DNA from: Haloferax mediterranei ATCC 33500
GTDB taxonomy: Archaea; Halobacteriota; Halobacteria; Halobacteriales; Haloferacaceae
Reading direction: 5' to 3'
DNA length: 64,000 nt
NCBI RefSeq assembly: GCF_000306765.2
Contig: NC_017941.2
Coordinates: 2,108,001-2,172,000, forward strand
Part shown: positions 15,843-24,720 of the stretch, piece after piece
Layout: each line of letters opens with the position of its first letter
How positions within the stretch are numbered: position 1 is the first letter of the stretch
Made by a program: the position numbers and the translations under genes
Notes under the pieces: model-generated
The model's input: the letters and a program-made list of their open reading frames with translations, nothing else
What the model was told of the DNA's origin: nothing
Database searches by the model: none

Positions 15843-16868
15843 CTACTTCTCTGCTTCGTTGGCGAGGCGTTCGTAGGCACCCCACGACGGGTCCACATCG
15901 GGGTGGTCGATGCGCTTGCCGTCGACGACGACACCCTCGCCCAAGACGACGGTTCCTGCGACGCCGACGGGAGTTCCCCGAGCATTGAGCGCGGAGATTA
16001 CGTCGTCCGTCACCTCGGGGTCGGTCGCGACGATGAGCGACCCCGCGGTGGTCGAACGCCACGGGTCGATATCGAGATACTCGCACACGTCGCGGACGCC
16101 CGGTCGGAACGGAATACTCGATTCGTCGATTTCCAGTTGGACGCCCGCACTCCCTGCAATCTCGTTGAGGGCACCGTGGACGCCGCACTCGGTGGCGTCG
16201 TGCATCGCGTGGACACCGTGTCCGCCCGCGGCCGAGACAGTCATGGCGTCGCGGACGGCGTCGGTTTCGTCGAGTCGTTCCTGTGCGATTTCGAGGGTGT
16301 CGGGGCCGAGTCCGTCGAAGCCGTCGGGAAAGAGCGTCGTCAAGAGACCAGTCGTCTCGACAGCGGGGCCTTTCGTCACGAGCACATCGTCGCCCGGGCG
16401 TGCGCCGTCCGGGCGAACAACGTCGTCGTGGTCGCCGACCGCGAGGGCGGTTGCGCCGCCGACCCACGGGTACGAACAGTCCGAATAGCGGGCGGTGTGA
16501 CCGGTGACGATACTCACACCGAGGTCTTCGGCCTCGTCGTGCATCGCAGCCCAGAGTTCGGCAAACTCCGCGTCCGTCATCTCTGGCGGGAGCGTAAACG
16601 AGATGGCGAGATGCGACGGGTCGAGACCTGAAACGGCGATATCGGAGAGGACAATGTCGATAGCGAACTGGCCTGCTCGCTCGAATCCGAGTGCCGGGAG
16701 GACTGATACCGGGTCTGTCGCCAGTGCAACCGCTGTTCCGTCGATGTCGAGGAGGCCGAAGTCGACGCCGTGAGTCGGACCGAGCGCCACGTCGTCCCGG
16801 GTGGCACCGAGTCGCGGGTAGATGTACTCATCAAAGAAGTCACGGTCGACCTTTCCGAGGTCGGTCAT
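15843..16868 (-). CDS. AIR synthase-related (PurM/HypE/ThiL-superfamily) protein
   Basis: 341 residues from MTDLGKVDRDFF. The PurM fold is seen in the N-terminal half (GPTHGVDFGLLD; ALATDPVSVLPALGFERAG; an ATP-site strand LSDIAVSGLDPSHLAISFTLP; TGHTARY) and the C-terminal half (GDDVLVTKGPAVETTGLL; DATECGVHGALNEIAGSAGV; GSLIVATDP). It resembles HypE and AIR-synthase-like proteins, yet lacks the C-terminal PRxCG tail of HypE. It is probably an ATP-dependent amide- or phosphate-activating enzyme. The substrate is unknown. Confidence 0.85.
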   Translation of the reverse strand: MTDLGKVDRDFFDEYIYPRLGATRDDVALGPTHGVDFGLLDIDGTAVALATDPVSVLPALGFERAGQFAIDIVLSDIAVSGLDPSHLAISFTLPPEMTDAEFAELWAAMHDEAEDLGVSIVTGHTARYSDCSYPWVGGATALAVGDHDDVVRPDGARPGDDVLVTKGPAVETTGLLTTLFPDGFDGLGPDTLEIAQERLDETDAVRDAMTVSAAGGHGVHAMHDATECGVHGALNEIAGSAGVQLEIDESSIPFRPGVRDVCEYLDIDPWRSTTAGSLIVATDPEVTDDVISALNARGTPVGVAGTVVLGEGVVVDGKRIDHPDVDPSWGAYERLANEAEK

Positions 16869-17198
16869 ATCCCGAAGTGAGGTGGCCGCGAGTAAGAACG
16901 TACCCATCCGCCGAGGGCGGGCAGGTCAGACGGGGCCAATGCAACGGAGGGACCACCAAGCGCCGGTGTAGTGACTCGGCGAGTGAAAGTGGGACGGTCC
17001 CCCGTCCCTGCTCATGAAGAAGACGCGGAGACGGTTCGAAGGAGTATGGAACGTCCCACCACCGGACTGCAACCGCGTCACTCCGATTTGAAGGCCGGAC
17101 GTACAAGAACCTCGCTAAGTCCCCTCGATGGACCTATATAGTTGAATTTAGACACCGACAAATATTGCCGGATTCGGGGTGTCGACGTGTCACGAACG
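16869..17198. other. gene-free interval with one G/C hairpin
   Basis: No convincing gene lies here. The stretch 16991-17008 forms GGGACGG-TCCC-CCGTCCC, a 7-bp stem with a 4-base loop. A CTATATAG-like A/T patch lies at ~17132-17140. Overlapping frames on both strands are shadows of flanking genes with Arg/Pro-rich shadow composition. The hairpin could be a small structured RNA or a transcription end; there is no T-run after it. Confidence 0.4.
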
Positions 17199-18149
17199 TT
17201 AGACCGGACGATGACTCGTCTCGTCGGGGGTGTTGTTCGGTGTCCGCCACGCATCGTCGACGTGCTCGATGATTGCGCGGGCGACGGCCACTGGCTCTTC
17301 GTGGTGTACCCAGTGTGTCGCTTCGTCGAACATCCGGAGATGGCCGTCAGAACAGAACGATAGGCTCTCTCTTGCCATCTTCGACCGGAGGAAGCGGTCA
17401 CGGGACCCCCAGACGACAAGTGTCGGAACCTCGACCGTCTCGGTTCTCGGCTGTGGGCGCTCTCGAACGGCGGCCCGGTACCAGTTGACCATCGACTGAT
17501 ACGCTCCGGGAACGGACCACGCCGACCGGTAGTGCTCAAGCTCCGCCGTCGAGAATGTTCCTGGAAGCGCGGAGTCGGTCATCGTCCGCTCCAGGACAGC
17601 CCAGTCGCCGAGGGGTGCGATAAGTTCTGGGAGCTTCGGAACTTGGAAGAACAGCATGTACCAACTTCGAAGCTGCTGTGCCGGGTCGCGCTTGAGGTGC
17701 CGAGCAAAGACCGTCGGATGCGGGACGTTTATCGTCGTGAGTGACCGCACCCGGTCTGGATGGTGAAGCGAGGTCCACCACGCGACAGCGGCCCCCGAGT
17801 CGTGGCCGACGATGTGTGCTTTCTCACGGTCGAGTGCATCGAGCAGGCCGACGATATCACTGGCCAGTTCGTCGATACTGTACCACTCGATACCCTCGGG
17901 ATGGTCGCTCAGGTTGTATCCACGCTGGTCCGGGACGACGACTCGGTAGCCCGCGTCCGTGAGCGGGCGAAGGTAGTCGGCCCAGGCGTACCAACACTCG
18001 GGGAACCCGTGAAGCAGGACGACTAACTCTCCGTCTTCCGGCCCTGCTTCGACGGCGTGGAGCGTCACATCACCCACGTCGATACGGCGACCAGTTGCCT
18101 CGACGAGCAACTGTACGTCATCGCACGCCAGCCCAGATTGATCCGACAT
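17199..18149 (-). CDS. alpha/beta hydrolase, epoxide-hydrolase-like
   Basis: 316 residues from MSDQSGLACDD. It has the alpha/beta hydrolase oxyanion motif HGFPECWYAW (~47-56), DQRGYNLSDHP, and nucleophile elbow GHDSGAA with Asp117 in the nucleophile place, as in epoxide hydrolases and haloalkane/haloacetate dehalogenases. A cap domain (~140-220) contains WYMLFFQVPKLPELI, and the catalytic His is in ATHWVHHEEP. The Asp nucleophile and HGFPE favour epoxide hydrolase over esterase. The substrate is unknown. It is single and not in an operon. Confidence 0.88.
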   Translation of the reverse strand: MSDQSGLACDDVQLLVEATGRRIDVGDVTLHAVEAGPEDGELVVLLHGFPECWYAWADYLRPLTDAGYRVVVPDQRGYNLSDHPEGIEWYSIDELASDIVGLLDALDREKAHIVGHDSGAAVAWWTSLHHPDRVRSLTTINVPHPTVFARHLKRDPAQQLRSWYMLFFQVPKLPELIAPLGDWAVLERTMTDSALPGTFSTAELEHYRSAWSVPGAYQSMVNWYRAAVRERPQPRTETVEVPTLVVWGSRDRFLRSKMARESLSFCSDGHLRMFDEATHWVHHEEPVAVARAIIEHVDDAWRTPNNTPDETSHRPV

Positions 18150-18267
18150 ACCCACCGCTACGCAGGCGAGAGACAAATGTACCCCGGCGAGCGGGCCAAG
18201 GCCTTAACATTCGCCGGATAAACGTGACGTTCGTTTGGTTCGTCCGGAGGCGTCCGTCCCGTCCGTG

Positions 18268-18663
18268 TCAGATGGCGGTGACCCACGCGCGGTAGTCCTC
18301 TTCGCGGCTATAGACTGCCTGGAAGACGCGATCTGCGAATCCGGCGAGTCGATTCGCATCCGAACGCGCGGTGATTCGGACGTTTGTTCCTTCGGCCTCA
18401 TCCGGACTTTCGAGTTGGTCGATACGGAACTCGGGGAACTCCGAGAGCAGGTCCTTGAGGCGGTCGAGTTCCTCGTCGGTCACGTCCATATTGAACGTCC
18501 GTTCGGAGAACTGAATCCACGGCCCGGGACCCTCGCCGTCGAGGTCCGGGTTGCGTTCCGCCTCGATAGTGAGAAAGGCGCTCCCGCGGTTGCGGTGGGC
18601 CTCGACGGCGTCGGCGAAGAGTTTCCGGCGCTCACGGGATGTGTCGGCCTCGAATCGAGTCAT
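18268..18663 (-). CDS. haloarchaeal conserved protein of unknown function
   Basis: 131 residues from MTRFEADTSRERR. The upstream frame is low-quality and rejected. An N-terminal helix is followed by alternating strands (SAFLTIEAERN; WIQFSERTFNMDVTDEELDRL; FRIDQLESPDEAEGTNVRITARSD) and a C-terminal amphipathic helix (GFADRVFQAVYSREEDYRAW). It is acidic with no Cys or TM. I know such proteins only as uncharacterised in haloarchaea. Confidence 0.75.
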   Translation of the reverse strand: MTRFEADTSRERRKLFADAVEAHRNRGSAFLTIEAERNPDLDGEGPGPWIQFSERTFNMDVTDEELDRLKDLLSEFPEFRIDQLESPDEAEGTNVRITARSDANRLAGFADRVFQAVYSREEDYRAWVTAI

Positions 18664-18770
18664 GAACGTGGCTACTCCCGCTCGGTACAAAAACGACCCG
18701 CGTCTCGATGATGGGACAGAATAGCTCACGTCTCAATAAGAGGGCAACACGGCCCAAGGACCGCCACAAA

Positions 18771-19766
18771 TCAAAAGAGCGTGAGCACCGCTGCAAGCGT
18801 TAGTGCGCTGATGGTGAGTAATTGTACGCCGAGGACGGCCAGCGGGGCAACGCCCGTTTCGCGCATGGCATCGAGACGAATGTCGAGTCCGAGACCGACG
18901 AACGCGAGTGCGAACAGCGCGTCGCTGGCAGTTCCCACGGCCGCCAGTGCGTCCCCGGAGAGGATACCGAGATTGGCGATAACGGCGACCAGTCCGAATC
19001 CGATGAGGAAGCGTGGAACGCCCTCGAAGACGGATTGGAGACCGCTCGTATCTCCTCCAGCGTAGCGAACTGCGTACCAGAGAGCGACGAGGCCGAGCAT
19101 CGAGTTTCGGGCGAGTTTCGTCACGGTCGCCCACTGACCAGCGACTTCGGAGTGGGCGAATCCGGCCGCGGTAACCGGGCCGGTGCTGAACATACTCAAT
19201 CCGGCCCAGATTCCGAACTGGCGACCGGTGAGGGGAAGCAAGTCGCCCGCGAGAGGGAACACAGCGAGGGTGAGCGCGTCGAAGAGAAGCACTGCCGCGA
19301 CGACGTGTGCGAGTGACTCGCCGTCGGCATCGATGGTGCCGGCAATGGCGGTGGCCGCCGAGACGCCGCAGACACTTGCACCCGCTGCGAGAAGCGAGCC
19401 AGTTTCGTCGGCGAGACCGAACACGCGCCCGGAGACGAGTTCGACGAGCAAGACGCCCGCGCCGACCGTCACGACGACGAGTGTGACAAGCGTCGGTCCC
19501 GAGGCGATGAGTTCGTCGATGGCAATGCGTGCGCCGAGGAGGACGATGCCGGTTTCGAGCAGTAACGTCTGTGTAGCGACGCCCGGACGGGCCCATTCGG
19601 GGACGCCCGTCGCGTTGGCGACGATGGCTCCGAAGAAGACACCGAGAAGGAGCGCATTGACACCCGGAATGGCCCCAGCGACAAGCGTCGCTACCCCGGC
19701 GAGGACGACGAGGAGGGCGAGTCCGGGGAGGAGACGACCGAGCCGAGCGATTGGCTCCTCGCTCAC
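18771..19766 (-). CDS. YeiH/UPF0324 family membrane protein (putative sulfate exporter)
   Basis: 331 residues from a GTG that overlaps the stop of the 47-residue protein upstream as GTGA. About ten TM segments include family-typical LLLGVFFGAIVANATG, LLETGIVLLGARIAIDEL, GASVCGVSAATAIAGTI (the conserved G-x-S-x-C-G-x-S-A motif) and FSTGPVTAAGFAHSEVAGQWATVTKLARN. UPF0324 proteins are annotated as putative sulfate exporters; actual transport is not well tested. A longer reading from 19823 would overlap the upstream gene with Arg-rich residues. Confidence 0.92.
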   Translation of the reverse strand: MSEEPIARLGRLLPGLALLVVLAGVATLVAGAIPGVNALLLGVFFGAIVANATGVPEWARPGVATQTLLLETGIVLLGARIAIDELIASGPTLVTLVVVTVGAGVLLVELVSGRVFGLADETGSLLAAGASVCGVSAATAIAGTIDADGESLAHVVAAVLLFDALTLAVFPLAGDLLPLTGRQFGIWAGLSMFSTGPVTAAGFAHSEVAGQWATVTKLARNSMLGLVALWYAVRYAGGDTSGLQSVFEGVPRFLIGFGLVAVIANLGILSGDALAAVGTASDALFALAFVGLGLDIRLDAMRETGVAPLAVLGVQLLTISALTLAAVLTLF

Positions 19767-19906
19767 GGCCCGAGCACTGCGAGGGCGGTCACAACTCCGA
19801 GTCCGAGGGCGGTCGCGCGCCACCCGCGTTCGAGGGTGCGCCAGCGACTATAGGCGCGCGCGAGCGGGTCCTTCAGGGTATCGCGCATGAGTGACGAGTC
19901 GCGCAT
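19763..19906 (-). CDS. 47-residue single-TM protein coupled to the YeiH gene
   Basis: A short minus-strand frame begins at ATG 19906 (MRDSSLMRDTLKDPLARAYS) and ends in TGA at 19765-19763, sharing GTGA with the YeiH start. It has an amphipathic, basic N-terminal half (SRWRTLERGWRATA) and one TM helix (ALGLGVVTALAVLGP). The overlap means translational coupling, and the TM helix suggests an accessory subunit of the transporter. An internal ATG (residue 7) is an alternative start. I infer it is real from coupling and composition. Confidence 0.65.
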   Translation of the reverse strand: MRDSSLMRDTLKDPLARAYSRWRTLERGWRATALGLGVVTALAVLGP

Positions 19907-20115
19907 TGGTTGGGGTCACGAGGCCCTCCCCGTTGAACGTATCGCCTCTCGTCAGTGGAATCGGCAACATATTCCCATACACTCGGCGTTGAATCACTCC
20001 CCCGGTGGTTTACTCGACTAATTGAGGCAATATAATCCTAATTCGACGACGAATATCGCCGCAGAACTGGGCTAGTATCTTCAACACTATATGCTCTCGA
20101 CGGATGGTGGTCGAT

Positions 20116-20742
20116 ATGGGAAAGCGCATCCTCCTGCTCGGAGCCCCGGGCGCAGGTAAGGGCACACAGTCGAAGCGACTCGCCGAAACGTACGACATCG
20201 ACCACGTCACCACGGGCGACGCGCTCCGCGCGAACAAGGACATGGAGACCGAGTACGGTACGCCCCGGTCGTTCATGGAGAAGGGCGAACTCGTCCCCGA
20301 CGCGGTTGTCAACGAAATCGTCGAGGCCGCACTCGAAGACGCCGACGGCTACGTCCTCGACGGCTACCCGCGCAACCTCTCGCAGGCGGAGTACCTCTCC
20401 GAAATCGCCGACCTCGACGCCGTCCTCTCCCTCGAGGTCGCCGAGTCGGAACTCGTCGAACGACTCACCGGTCGCCGCGTCTGCTCGGAGTGCGGTACGA
20501 ACTTCCACGTGAAGTTCAACCAGCCCGAAGAAGCGGGCGTCTGCGACGAGTGTGGCGGCGAACTCATCCAGCGCGACGACGACACCGAAGAGACCGTCCG
20601 CGAGCGACTCTCTGTCTTCGAAGAGAACACGGAACCCGTTATCGAGCACTACCGCGACGAAGGCGTCCTCGTCGAAATCGACGGCGAACAGACTCCCGAC
20701 GAAGTGTTCGACGACATCGTCGACAGCCTCGACGACGCGTAA
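20116..20742 (+). CDS. adk: adenylate kinase, long form with zinc-type lid
   Basis: 208 residues from MGKRILLLG; an ATG 12 bases upstream is possible. It catalyses ATP + AMP = 2 ADP. P-loop GAPGAGKGT (~9-17), AMP-binding TTGDALR and GYPRN, and a LID with two Cys pairs, CSECG and CDECGG, the zinc-type lid. First gene of the archaeal adk-DUF106-cmk-cbf5 cluster. A T6 run follows the stop. Confidence 0.97.
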   Translation: MGKRILLLGAPGAGKGTQSKRLAETYDIDHVTTGDALRANKDMETEYGTPRSFMEKGELVPDAVVNEIVEAALEDADGYVLDGYPRNLSQAEYLSEIADLDAVLSLEVAESELVERLTGRRVCSECGTNFHVKFNQPEEAGVCDECGGELIQRDDDTEETVRERLSVFEENTEPVIEHYRDEGVLVEIDGEQTPDEVFDDIVDSLDDA

Positions 20743-20751
20743 TCGACGCGC

Positions 20752-20765
20752 GCTTTCGGTTTTTT
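20752..20765 (+). terminator. T-rich transcription end after adk
   Basis: Ten bases past the adk stop the plus strand reads CTTTCGG followed by six T. Archaeal RNA polymerase terminates at short T-runs without needing a hairpin. The next gene starts ~127 bases later, so this could end the adk transcript. Confidence 0.45.
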
Positions 20766-20891
20766 CTGCGCCAGTGGGTGGCTAACTACGTCAGCGGGAG
20801 CCGTAGGTGGGTCACGACGCCAGTGGCAGCTGTGCGCAGGCTCGGACGGAGAGTAAAACCTTGATAACGGCCGGTTGCTAAAGAGGTCGTA

Positions 20892-21809
20892 ATGGCACGA
20901 ATCGAATCTAGGGTGCGCGACCTCGTCGGCTCCGACGCCGACATGCGCGCCGCCGTCGATACCGTCCTCGAACGGGCGGACGACGGAGAAGTCGCGTGGG
21001 CCGACGTTCGCGATGAGCTCACGAGCGGCCAATGGGGCCGTCTTATCGAGAAGGGAATCCTCGTCGACGGCGACGAAGGCTTCCGGCTTGCCGACGCGGC
21101 GGCGACTCGCGCCGGTCTCGAAGATGACGAGTCCTCGACCGGGTCGAGTAGTTCATCGCCCGTGTCGGTCGACACCGGCGACTCCTCGTGGTCGAAGTAC
21201 GACAAGGGTGCGGCCGTCGTAACTGTTGGCCTGTTCCTCGGCTACTCGGTCTCTGAGGTCCGCAACGTCATCGGCAGCGCGATGGACATCGCACTCGGAC
21301 CGCTCGCCGATATGCTCCCCTTCTACGCTATCGTGATGGTGCTCGCGCTCGCAACCGGTCTCTACTCCACGCTCCTCCAGGCGAACCTCATGGACATGGA
21401 GAAGATGGGCGCGTACCAAGAGCGGATGAAAGACATCCAAAAACGGCAGAAGGATGCGAAAGAGCGCGGTGACGACGCGGCGCTCGAAAAGATTCAGGAA
21501 GAACAGATGGAAGCGATGGGCGACCAGATGGGCATGTTCAAAGAGCAGTTCCGCCCGATGGTCTGGATTATGTTCCTCACCATCCCGGTGTTCCTCTGGA
21601 TGTACTGGGCCATCGGCGTCGGCGGAAACGCCCAGCCACACATTGATGTCGGAACACTCGTGCTCCCGCTCACGGGGACCGTCGAGTGGACCGAAGGCGT
21701 TCTCGGCCCCATGCAGGCGTGGATTGTCTGGTACTTCCTCTGCTCGATGGGCTTCACCCAGATTATCCGCAAGGCGCTCAACATCGACATGTCGCCGTCG
21801 GCGTCGTAA
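20892..21809 (+). CDS. DUF106 membrane protein of the Oxa1/EMC3 superfamily
   Basis: 305 residues. A cytosolic N-terminal helical domain (1-100) ends in a Ser-rich acidic linker. TM segments follow: AAVVTVGLFLGYSVS, LPFYAIVMVLALATGLYSTLLQANLMD, a cytosolic coiled coil (~165-215, MGAYQERMKDIQKRQKDAKE), MVWIMFLTIPVFLWMYWAI, and IVWYFLCSMGFTQIIRKALNI. This TM/coiled-coil/TM plan is the archaeal DUF106 relative of YidC, Get1 and EMC3, a membrane-protein insertase class. Its place between adk and cmk is conserved in archaea near secY. The N-terminal extension is haloarchaeal. Confidence 0.92.
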   Translation: MARIESRVRDLVGSDADMRAAVDTVLERADDGEVAWADVRDELTSGQWGRLIEKGILVDGDEGFRLADAAATRAGLEDDESSTGSSSSSPVSVDTGDSSWSKYDKGAAVVTVGLFLGYSVSEVRNVIGSAMDIALGPLADMLPFYAIVMVLALATGLYSTLLQANLMDMEKMGAYQERMKDIQKRQKDAKERGDDAALEKIQEEQMEAMGDQMGMFKEQFRPMVWIMFLTIPVFLWMYWAIGVGGNAQPHIDVGTLVLPLTGTVEWTEGVLGPMQAWIVWYFLCSMGFTQIIRKALNIDMSPSAS

Positions 21810-21839
21810 CGCGGCCATCCTGACCGCTATCGACCCGGC

Positions 21840-21844
21840 TTTTT
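21840..21844 (+). terminator. T5 run after the DUF106 gene
   Basis: Five T preceded by CCCGGC stand ~30 bases after the DUF106 stop. This is weak evidence for a transcription end before the cmk promoter region. Confidence 0.3.
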
Positions 21845-21960
21845 CTCCACGACTTTCGTTCTACCAGACTGATTGACACGACTCTCGACGGGCGTGAGAA
21901 GTCCCCACAGGGGTCGTCGCCAACGATAACCTCTTTTAGCCAACCCCACCGAGCATGGAT

Positions 21961-22539
21961 ATGTTACTGACTGTTTCCGGCCCGCCGGGCAGCGGGAAGA
22001 GTACGACCGCCGCCGCACTCGCCGAGGCGTTCGACCTCGAACACATAAGTGGTGGAGACATCTTCCGGGAACTCGCCGCGGAGCGCGACATGACCGCCGT
22101 CGAGTTCAACAAACTCGCCGAGGAGGACGACCAAATCGACCGCGACCTCGACCGTCGCCTTCGAACTATCGCACTCGAACGCGACGACGTGCTCCTCGAA
22201 TCTCGACTCGCCGGCTGGCTGGCAGGCGACGCCGCCGACCTCCGATTCTGGCTGGATGCGCCAGTCGACGTTCGCGCGGAGCGAATCGCCGACCGCGAGG
22301 ACAAGGCTGTCGACACCGCCCGCGACGAGACTGTCACCCGCGAGGAGAGCGAAAAACACCGCTACGGCGAATATTACGACATCGACATCACGGACCTCTC
22401 TATCTACGATATCGCACTCAACACGGCCCGCTGGGGCGAAGCGGAAGTACCCGAAATCATCACCGCCGCAGTCGAATCGTACGACGCCTCGGACGACGAA
22501 GGCAAGTACCCCGTCGAAGGCATTCGCTACGATTTCTAA
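21961..22539 (+). CDS. cmk: cytidylate kinase, archaeal type
   Basis: 192 residues from [15 protein letters not shown]; the ATG two codons upstream is equally possible. It phosphorylates CMP/dCMP. P-loop GPPGSGKST at residues 7-15, then the archaeal CMK pattern [21 protein letters not shown], and the lid with [15 protein letters not shown]. The sequence [15 protein letters not shown] is typical for archaeal Cmk. The stop is only 2 bases before cbf5, so the two are co-transcribed. Confidence 0.96.
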   Translation: MLLTVSGPPGSGKSTTAAALAEAFDLEHISGGDIFRELAAERDMTAVEFNKLAEEDDQIDRDLDRRLRTIALERDDVLLESRLAGWLAGDAADLRFWLDAPVDVRAERIADREDKAVDTARDETVTREESEKHRYGEYYDIDITDLSIYDIALNTARWGEAEVPEIITAAVESYDASDDEGKYPVEGIRYDF

Positions 22540-22541
22540 CC

Positions 22542-23411
22542 ATGCTCCGAGACCCACCCGAAGACAGAAGCGTCGACGACCTGCTCTCGTTCGGCGTCGT
22601 CAACCTCGACAAGCCACCGGGGCCGTCAGCCCACCAGGTGACCGGGTGGGTCCGCGACATGGCGGGACTCGACCGTGCGGCCCACTCGGGAACGCTCGAC
22701 CCGAAGGTAACCGGCTGTCTGCCCATCCTTCTCGGTGATGCAACTGGCATGGCACAGGTGTTCCTCGAAGGCTCGAAGGAGTACGTCTCGGTGCTCGAAC
22801 TCCACGGCCCTGCACCCGCCGATATCGAGTCGACTGTCGCGGAGTTCGAGACCAAACTCTACCAGAAACCGCCGCGCAAGTCGGCCGTTTCGCGCCGCCT
22901 CCGCGTACGCGAGATTTACGACCTCGACCTCCTCGAAGTACAGGACCGACAGGCGCTCTTGCGAATCCGCTGTGAGTCGGGCACCTACATCCGAAAACTC
23001 TGTCACGACCTCGGGCTCGCGCTCGGCACCGGCGGCCACATGGGACATCTCCGCCGCACCGCGACCGACCCCTTCGACGACTCGACGCTCGTGAACCTCC
23101 ACGACTTCAAAGACGCCCTCGCGTTCGCCGAAGAGGGTGATGAATCCTGGATTCGGGATATCGTTTCACCCGCCGAACGGGCGCTGACGCACCTTCCGGC
23201 GGTTACCATCGCCAACAGCGCCGCCCGCGAAGTCGCAAACGGTGCACCCGTCTACGCTCCCGGCGTGTTCGACGTGGACGACGACGCCGACCACGGCGAC
23301 CTCGTTGCGTGTTTCACCGACGACGGGTCCGCCGTCTGTCTGGGCGAACTCGTCGGCGATGCCGACGCCGAATCCGGCGAGGTTGTGTCGCTGGAAGCCG
23401 TGCTGGTCTGA
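22542..23411 (+). CDS. cbf5: tRNA/rRNA pseudouridine synthase Cbf5, catalytic subunit of H/ACA RNPs
   Basis: 289 residues. Guide-RNA-directed pseudouridine synthase (with Nop10, Gar1, L7Ae), also acting on tRNA. TruB-family catalytic Asp is D53 in HSGTLDPKVTG, followed by KEYV, the RCESGTYIRKLCHDLG motif and GHLRRTATDPF. The C-terminal PUA domain (~210-289) begins near LTHLPAVTIANSAAREV. N-terminus DLLSFGVVNLDKPPGP. Last gene of the conserved adk-DUF106-cmk-cbf5 cluster; the archaeal L14e/L34e genes seen elsewhere are absent here. Confidence 0.96.
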   Translation: MLRDPPEDRSVDDLLSFGVVNLDKPPGPSAHQVTGWVRDMAGLDRAAHSGTLDPKVTGCLPILLGDATGMAQVFLEGSKEYVSVLELHGPAPADIESTVAEFETKLYQKPPRKSAVSRRLRVREIYDLDLLEVQDRQALLRIRCESGTYIRKLCHDLGLALGTGGHMGHLRRTATDPFDDSTLVNLHDFKDALAFAEEGDESWIRDIVSPAERALTHLPAVTIANSAAREVANGAPVYAPGVFDVDDDADHGDLVACFTDDGSAVCLGELVGDADAESGEVVSLEAVLV

Positions 23412-23446
23412 GGGCCGTTTTCCGACATCGGTCGCTATTTTGCTCA

Positions 23447-23728
23447 CTATTTCCGCCGTTTCTGTTCGACGTCCGCGAGTGTCTCCGCTTGCTCGTGGAC
23501 CGACGCCACTTCTCGGTCGGCCGCCGCCTTGTCGAGGTCGTAGACGTACCGCCACGACGCGAGCGGGTAGCCGCGCGAGTCTTCCGAGCGGTCCTGCGGA
23601 GGTTCGGATTCCTCTCCCCGACGGATGGCCCGCCACCGGTGGACGGCCACACCGAATGCGAAGACGACAGCCAGCATCACGAGTCCGGGGAGCAGGCCGA
23701 ACGGGATGTTCTCCAGCAGTGCAGACAT
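23447..23728 (-). CDS. small single-TM protein with charged cytoplasmic tail
   Basis: 93 residues. One TM helix (LLPGLVMLAVVFAFGVAV) is followed by HRWRAIRRGEE and a tail with WRYVYDLDKAAADREVA and a helical EQAETLADVEQKRRK end. The basic residues after the TM put the C-terminus inside the cell. It is convergent with cbf5 and divergent from tRNA-Pro. The function is unknown. Confidence 0.7.
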   Translation of the reverse strand: MSALLENIPFGLLPGLVMLAVVFAFGVAVHRWRAIRRGEESEPPQDRSEDSRGYPLASWRYVYDLDKAAADREVASVHEQAETLADVEQKRRK

Positions 23729-23858
23729 ATTGTTGTCATTACTTGGCTGGCGGCAAAAGCGTATCTTCGGTGCGATTTCATAGCACGTCAGGCCGTCTCT
23801 CTGCCACGACGAAACGAAGGGCTTAACCGCAAGACACGCATCGCTTTGAATACACCCT

Positions 23859-23929
23859 GGGACCGTGGGGTAGTGGTATCCTCTGCCGATGGGGTCGGTA
23901 GGACCTGAGTTCGACTCTCAGCGGTCCCA
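23859..23929 (+). tRNA. tRNA-Pro(GGG)
   Basis: The acceptor GGGACCG (23859-23865) pairs with CGGTCCC (23922-23928), with discriminator A. The anticodon stem TGCCG/CGGTA encloses the loop ATGGGGT, giving anticodon GGG. The T arm GAG..TTCGACT.. is complete. No intron and no encoded CCA. AT-richer accessory DNA begins on its 3' side, so this tRNA marks the left edge of the island. Confidence 0.93.
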
Positions 23930-24159
23930 TAATTTCTCTCGACGCAACTCTTCGAGCCGTGGGTCCGTCAGGACTCCGGCGAGTACTTTCTGTGTCGGGT
24001 GGATTCTGCACGAAGCTGAGCGTCGAGCCCGGACGTCGCCTCGACCGGCCAGCGACCGCCGTCACTTCGAATCTGGGGGACCCGTAATTCTCCGTTAGAT
24101 GTGTGGCTAAAGAGCCACAACCCAAGATTACTTCAGATGAAACACTTGAAGCAGGGGTC

Positions 24160-24240
24160 GCCGCGCCTACTCGGCGCGGCTTGCTAAGCGCAAACCCTCT
24201 AAAGGAGTGGGTCTAGGTAGCGCAGTCCAAAGGAAACGCT
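24160..24240 (+). mobile_element. possible IS200/IS605-type end remnant
   Basis: An 8-bp GC hairpin (24160-24180) is followed by GCTAAGCGCAAACCCTCT, AAAGGAGTGGGTC and AGGTAGCGCAG. Hairpin ends followed by such purine-rich stretches resemble right ends of haloarchaeal TnpB-bearing elements, where the guide RNA also lies. No transposase or tnpB remnant is adjacent. The call is tentative. Confidence 0.2.
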
Positions 24241-24421
24241 CAGAGCGCGGAAGTCACATGTTTCCTTGAGAATTTCTTGTTTTGTCCACCCAGTGCTATT
24301 ACCAACAGCAAACTTATTGTATATTGATTGTTTTACGATGGACAAATAGAACAAGTATCGCCCGAAGGCCTAAATTAGGCTACAGGTCGATTAAAAAGGA
24401 CTCAAACGCTTCTCGACTTCT

Positions 24422-24720
24422 TTAGCTGGAGACATATCTGGCGAAGCTCTGCGAGACGTTATTGTTCGAGGGGATTGGAACAAAGGGCGAACTGAATGTA
24501 AAGAATGGTTCTCTGGATTAAATCCAGATATTCGTAGTTATGTCACTGAAAACTATTCCTTCTGGAAGAAAATGTGGGTAATACGAACACCCCGAGCAAG
24601 GTGGCCACAGGGTGTGTAACCGTCACTGACGACGACGAAGCGTTGACCGTCCAGACGTTGTACCCGAATGAAGTGGTCGGGTTGCCGTCAGGCACGCTGT
24701 GCAGACGCATAGAGAAGTAG
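24422..24720 (+). pseudogene. decayed ORF fragments of unknown origin
   Basis: One frame gives a stop-free stretch containing LRDVIVRGDWNKGRTECKEW and YSFWKKMWVIRTPRARWPQG before TAA at ~24618-24620. A shifted frame immediately after gives TVTDDDEALTVQTLYPNEVV and ends GTLCRRIEK at TAG (~24720). The two look like the body and C-terminus of one gene separated by a frameshift, with the start missing. I cannot name the family. Confidence 0.35.

Noticed and set aside
17078..17539. 153-codon minus-strand frame between the PurM-like and hydrolase genes
   Set aside because: It overlaps the alpha/beta hydrolase in another frame and has Arg/Ser-rich shadow composition.
23823..24125. 100-codon frame across tRNA-Pro
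   Set aside because: It runs through the tRNA and has no plausible promoter or motif.
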